NCBI GenBank assembly: GCA_037953745.1
Contig: JBAKBP010004314.1
Coordinates: forward strand, 1 to 64,000
From: Lithodes maja
Taxonomy: Eukaryota; Arthropoda; Malacostraca; Decapoda; Lithodidae
Length of the DNA stretch: 64,000 bases
Direction: 5' to 3'
This document shows, piece after piece, positions 59,732 to 64,000 of this stretch (positions are counted from its first letter, which is position 1; every line of letters begins with the position of its first letter). The notes beneath the pieces were generated by a model. The model was not told where the DNA came from, did not search any database, and was given only the letters and a program-made list of their open reading frames with translations. The position numbers were made by a program, and so were the translations under genes.

Positions 59732-61573
59732 TGTTACGACCGGGCACTCGGGTACACTAGGGCTCTTACACAGGACTCGAGTATGGCTCGCTGCCACAAC
59801 GGAAACACACGATCCCAACCCCAGAGTACTGCCAGCCGAACAAAAAACGCCACTACCCTCCAGAGTTCTATCTGCTATAACGGGGTATACAAGAACTCGG
59901 TACTAGCGTTTCACACAACAGACTAATAACAAGACGGGAGTTATCTAGTCTGGTCAACAATCAAACAAAGAAGAAAGTACTACAACACTAAAGAATAGTG
60001 TTGGCCGAAGCCGAAGTAATCCACCCTTGAACTAAGAACTTAAGAAGTCCTCCACCCTCTACTTCGGATCGGCACTATTACGTTACGTTAAACAATAGTC
60101 CTCGAGCATCAAGCAAGGAATCTTCTGATAAGTTAGATGCTTCTCGAATACTCATAAGAAGTAAGTATCGGATTTTGAACAGCAATTTAATGAATAACTC
60201 ACTGGTAATTAAAGGCTTTAAATTGACATAAGAAGAATTATAAGAATAAGCAATAGGATATGGCAAACATTAAGAAGAAGTACTCCGACAATGCACTGGC
60301 AATAGCCTACTAAGATTGTGCTCGTGGGCCACTAATCTCTGAAGTAGCTAAGCGTGCCACACATGAAATCAATAGTGCATCAACAATAATATACATAAGG
60401 AGAAGCTTCAATACTATGCTGTATCTGCTGGTCGAGCAAAGTCTAGCTGGGATACATAAGGTTAAGAGACAATGGCTGAGCAAGCGGCTCGTAGCCTAGC
60501 GAGGTCCTTAAGACTGTGCGGCCAAATTACGTTAATTGACGGGATGCTCTCTTGAGAGATCCAGATCACTAGTATCTGGTTCTCTCCTGGCGATCCTCTC
60601 AAAGTCAAGCAAATGAGATAGCACAGTGTTGGGTGGCAGAGGCAAAAGCCCTCACTCGCAACACAGTGCTAAACTCCCACGGTACACAGTCAGAAAGACC
60701 ACCTAGGCGTTCCACGTCTCCGTTGCAATTGTACTGGTTCAACCGCAACCTAGTACTCATAGGAAATCACAACTCAGAAACCCTATCCCAGTCTAGCATT
60801 GCCTAAACCAGCAGAAAACAGGAACATGAATAATCGCACACAGGGAAATGCATATACGAGTGCAACAAACATCAATCAATCCTATTCTAGTTAACCCTTC
60901 CAAAAATAGGCTATCTAACAGGCACTTATCTTGTGAGAACTCAAGCGATAATACTTTGGCTGACTAAATCTGCACCAAAGGGGTCATTGGTTAAAAAGGG
61001 ACGAGAAGAGAAGAAGATAGGCTGTTCAGAGAGTAGAGAAAGTTCACATCAGTCGGAAGAATATGGATAGTTGCAAGGGATATGAGAAGTCGCTCTGCCT
61101 GATGAGTTCTAAAGAATTGTGGCGAGGACCTCTCCTTTTTATACTCGGCCCTCTAGTGAGCATATCGCCAACTACTAAGGACCGCCCACTAGCAATCGTT
61201 ACGTAATATTCTCTCTCAATCTGGGATCGACAAAGGATTTCCCACGCGCTGAGAGGGAGGAGGGAGGAGGGAGGGAGGCCTACCTACCTCGTGGCGCGCT
61301 CACGGGCCGTCGTTTCATAACTCTCTCTCTTCTCCTCATCATTACATATAAGTCCCACACACCATACTTATAACTAATGATATAAAATAGAACTCGTTGA
61401 CTCAGATGAAAACAAAATACATATTTATAATACTTATAGTACAACGGCTCACATAAACTAAGTTAGGAAACTCTACACAGACTACAGCCAAAGTTCCTGC
61501 CCTGACGATCCTAGCGAGAGTGGGGCCTGACTGGGCGTTCTGTACAGCATGCTCATACTCGACATGCGTCACA
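59732..61573 (-). repeat. 3' LTR of Gypsy-A family element (minus strand)
   Basis: On the minus strand it begins TGTGACGCATGTCGAG at 61,573 and ends GGTCGTAACA at 59,732; the plus-strand element has TGTGACGCACCC and GCCGTAACA at the same places. Length 1,842 bp is close to the 1,815 and 1,802 bp LTRs. A TATAAAAAGGAG sequence (complement of 61,132-61,143) is a good core-promoter candidate. The sequence body is strongly diverged from the plus-strand LTRs, so this is a related but distinct subfamily. Confidence 0.85.
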
Positions 61574-61585
61574 CCTCCCCCAAGA
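61574..61585 (-). promoter_or_regulatory. Polypurine tract of the minus-strand Gypsy-A relative
   Basis: TCTTGGGGGAGG directly precedes the LTR on the minus strand. Between it and the pol stop (61,586-62,058) there is about 470 bp of non-coding sequence, similar in placement to 20,965-21,234 of Gypsy-A. Confidence 0.7.
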
Positions 61586-62058
61586 TTTTACTTGCTCAAC
61601 CCTGAGCTAAAATCTGATATACAGAACCCCATCAAACCCCTCACACCCAGCGACCGCATGGCACTAAAACAACGCTGAGTTTATCACTAAAACACATCTT
61701 ATAAAAAAAAAAAAATCACATTTCATAACTCCTCCCAATAATAGCAAAAGACATAATATCATGCTCCCAGAGCGAGCTTACAGCAGCTCAGCCGTTTGAT
61801 AGTTCGTGGACTACTCAAACTCTATAGGCTATGACAAACTTATACAATTATTTATAACAAAAGAAAGAGTTTTTATATGATTTTTATATTTTAATATGTT
61901 TTTTCCGGCTGCACTATAAGGGCAGCCTATTTTCTTCTATACCAAACGCTCAACAATCCTGCTTTACGACCCAATACGCTGGGCTACAACCGCGAGCCAA
62001 CAAGCACCAAGCGCAAAATACTATTCAAACTAAAGCAGGAGGCTACCCGTGTGTCAAT

Positions 62059-64000
62059 CTACCCAGGATCATATACCCTTGAACGACCATCTGCAACCAC
62101 GTTGTCACAACCGGCAATATGGCGTATGTCCAGGTTATATACCAATAACCTTAGTGACCACCTGGTCAGCCTCATACTCCGATTGTGAAACTGGTCCAAG
62201 ATCTTGAGAGGGTGATGATCTGGGTAAACTACAACGACCGGACCATAGGCTGGAACATAGACCTCGAAATGCCCCAGCGCATCATCGTCCTTTTCACTTT
62301 CATTCATCAGGTTCTGAAACGTTGCTAGTGCATTCTTAAGTCCGTCAGGCATAACATTGCACTGGTAGGTACTCCCGTCCACAACAAAACCACATACCTC
62401 TTTAGCACGCTCGGACAAAGTTACAAGCAACGACCACTCACGACATTCCTTATCCCTCAGACCCTTCGTCCACACGTAATCCAGCTCTGCTTGCACCATA
62501 GGCTGTCGAGCAGGATTTATACGGTAGGGAATTAAACTGAGCCTTGCACTATCTCCAGCCTGCATGTCGGATTCTACCCCGTACATCAGGCCTGGAGAAG
62601 CAACAAACATGCGAAAGTACTGCCATAGCCTAGTAAATAACTGCCTTGCACTGTCTCCACAAACAACATGCCTAGTGCCCTCCCACAACCCAGCCGAGAC
62701 CGCAGCTTCTAACCTGTAGTCTCCCTCCTTCTCCACCTTCGTCCCTAGAACAGCCAGGTCATGAGAGGGACAATCAGTACCACCCGTGCAGTCACTCCCA
62801 CAGTTCATTATTGCTAAGGCTTCCCCGCCGATACCGTACATGCGCACCCCCGCATTCCTTGTGACGACATCTGCCTGCGCAGCATCACCGCTTTCAGCGA
62901 CATGGCCAGATACAGTCGGTCTATGGTAGGGCTGTTGCATTAGACTAGAGCAGCATTGGGAGGCTATGCGACGACCGGGCACTGCGATACCACAGCCGAC
63001 CTTACCAATCTGCTCAATGTCCTCCTTTTGACCACCACCCTTGGCAGCCATGGGTCGACCCTGACCTGGCAACCATGCCAAAGCCTCGTCGCCCACCTTA
63101 AACCACCGAAACAACGAGGCTAACGGTCTTTCAACAGTCACGTGACCTGCCCGTGGAACATCTTGCACCGCCCGAGTTGTGAGACTCAGGGGCTCGGCAC
63201 GACCAGTGGGGTATGAACCGAGCTGGTGCTGGAGTGCTGCACACTGCTGCTCAGGCAGGTGCTCTAGCGCTTCCACAGCCACCAGACTCGTGTCCCCCGC
63301 CCACGGCTCCGCCGAGACATAACAATCCCTTCTCTCCTCCACCTGTGCCCTACTACCCCCCTCTCCTTCTCCACCTTGGCCGCGGCAGACCAACGCAGGG
63401 ACAGTAGGCTGCTCAGGTGGTTGCCTCACAAACTCCTCCAACAGGTTCACATGACATGCTTCCCCGTCCTCGTGTTTAATCTCGACAGCACCATTACCAC
63501 ACTTCTGAACTTCCGGATCCTCCAACTGCAGTTTACAAATATCTGAGGGAACCAACCTGTCTAGATGCTTCCGAAGCAACCCAAGTCCTCCCCCAATATC
63601 AAACTGAGCAACCCTTTTTTCTCTCCGTGTGCAACGTTGCTGCCTCGGAGTCTCTTCCGGCCCTACCTCCTCACTAGCTGTGACAGGTCCTGGGGCCTCT
63701 CCAGACTCTAACATAGGTGCCAATACTGAATCACCCAGGAGAGCCGCCGAGTCAAAACTCTTAAAACCAACTCCAGCTTTAGCCTCCTCCTGTTGATCGT
63801 TCCTCTGCTGGTCTGAAGACGGAGGACTAGGCTGTGACACTTTAGCTGCCCGAGCTCGGGTGACAGCACACGCCATGGGTTGTGCCTGGCACCGCTCGAC
63901 ACACTCTTGCTCTTCCCCACTCACGTCGGCCGTCCTCTCGGCAACGACTAAGGGTAGAACCTCAGAAGCGGGCATTGCAAAGTCGTTGCCGAGAAGAAGG
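62059..64000 (-). CDS. Rearranged Gypsy-A-family Pol frame lacking IN core and RT active site
   Basis: One frame stays open for at least 638 codons and runs off the window; the last in-window residues upstream (LLLGNDFAMPAS) are the end of the protease. It keeps the conserved linker (SAALLGDSVLAP, then CGNGAVEIKHEDG) but jumps straight to HVNLLEEFVRQPP, the end of the integrase, so the core is missing. After a partial RT entry (LEHLPEQQ to SLTTRAVQDV) it has pieces resembling the integrase zinc domain (AGHVTVERPLASLFRWF) and C-terminus (KVGDEALAWLPGQGRPMAAK), then a second RT entry (ASPGLMYGVESDM to QAELDYV). MPDGLKNALATFQNLMNE is followed at once by the RNase H end (HFEVYVPAYGPVVVVYPDHH), so YLDD is gone. 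It cannot act as a polymerase. Confidence 0.85.
   Translation of the reverse strand, partial: LLLGNDFAMPASEVLPLVVAERTADVSGEEQECVERCQAQPMACAVTRARAAKVSQPSPPSSDQQRNDQQEEAKAGVGFKSFDSAALLGDSVLAPMLESGEAPGPVTASEEVGPEETPRQQRCTRREKRVAQFDIGGGLGLLRKHLDRLVPSDICKLQLEDPEVQKCGNGAVEIKHEDGEACHVNLLEEFVRQPPEQPTVPALVCRGQGGEGEGGSRAQVEERRDCYVSAEPWAGDTSLVAVEALEHLPEQQCAALQHQLGSYPTGRAEPLSLTTRAVQDVPRAGHVTVERPLASLFRWFKVGDEALAWLPGQGRPMAAKGGGQKEDIEQIGKVGCGIAVPGRRIASQCCSSLMQQPYHRPTVSGHVAESGDAAQADVVTRNAGVRMYGIGGEALAIMNCGSDCTGGTDCPSHDLAVLGTKVEKEGDYRLEAAVSAGLWEGTRHVVCGDSARQLFTRLWQYFRMFVASPGLMYGVESDMQAGDSARLSLIPYRINPARQPMVQAELDYVWTKGLRDKECREWSLLVTLSERAKEVCGFVVDGSTYQCNVMPDGLKNALATFQNLMNESEKDDDALGHFEVYVPAYGPVVVVYPDHHPLKILDQFHNRSMRLTRWSLRLLVYNLDIRHIAGCDNVVADGRSRVYDPG

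Larger units (their letters stand above)
59732..64000 (-). mobile_element. Gypsy-A family element, minus strand, right part beyond window
   Basis: 3' LTR, polypurine tract and the rearranged pol frame together define the 3' half of a second Gypsy-A-like element. Gag, protease active site and the 5' LTR would lie beyond 64,000. Because pol is open yet lacks catalytic parts, this is either a non-autonomous derivative that uses enzymes from intact relatives or a chance survivor. Confidence 0.85.

Overview
This is a stretch of eukaryotic, almost certainly arthropod, nuclear DNA made of nested transposable elements and simple repeats. I see no conventional single-copy host gene, rRNA gene or true tRNA gene. 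The interstitial CCTAA/TTAGG tracts (arthropod telomere motif), long GA, TA, GATA and ATT microsatellites, and several LINE, Gypsy, Merlin, hAT and TWA-target MITE families would fit a large crustacean genome. A decapod is my best guess, but this is inference from repeat style and not from a diagnostic gene.

Layout. 1-4,800: simple repeats, two 5'-truncated LINE 3' ends on the minus strand that both stop at a GA microsatellite, a degenerate purine-rich repeat field and a third GA run. 4,800-6,530: one MITE (TAA target duplication) split by a SINE-like element with its own 10-bp duplication and by a LINE. 6,860-8,741: GATA repeats, then a 31-33 bp minisatellite. 8,900-11,020: dispersed repeats, a second TAA-flanked MITE and a LINE fragment. 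11,021-23,047: a large Ty3/Gypsy-type LTR element with 1.8-kb LTRs and the order gag-protease-integrase-RT-RNase H (the order of the Gmr1 group), split by an antisense LINE. 23,048-25,600: a CR1-like LINE cut by the 3' LTR. 25,640-28,738: another LINE whose RT frame is interrupted by a THAP-encoding, TTAA-flanked DNA transposon and by a TTAA-flanked piggyBac-like MITE. 28,739-30,830: an hAT-like MITE joined to the remains of a repetitive gene of unknown function on the minus strand.

31,932-32,146: a complete copy of the first MITE. 32,432-36,878: a second, shorter Gypsy element with matching LTRs, a 5-bp target duplication and a 19-nt primer site complementary to its own LTR, which suggests tRNA-independent self-priming. 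37,313-37,520: a tRNA-derived SINE. 38,239-43,731: a LINE with two long open frames (ORF1 with a PHD-like cysteine cluster and an SGNH-type esterase; ORF2 with endonuclease, RT and a C-terminal zinc motif), coded on an extremely purine-rich strand. 44,054-45,097: an internally deleted hAT element with a perfect 8-bp duplication.

45,480-51,130: a mirrored structure whose complex arms carry tandem arrays, a GGCTCGGG motif and telomere-like repeats, surrounding an intact Merlin/ISXO2-type transposase frame. 52,270-59,730: diverged repeat copies, two strong palindromes, a 21-bp minisatellite, SINEs and a decayed RT pseudogene with a partial second copy. 59,732-64,000: a second element of the large Gypsy family on the minus strand. 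Its 1.84-kb LTR is complete, but its pol frame, open for more than 638 codons, has lost the integrase core and the RT active site.

Taken together, the window is a stratigraphy of insertions. Several target duplications, and one apparent empty-site paralogue (about 54,413-54,530, for the 32,432 element), allow insertions to be ordered from the sequence alone.
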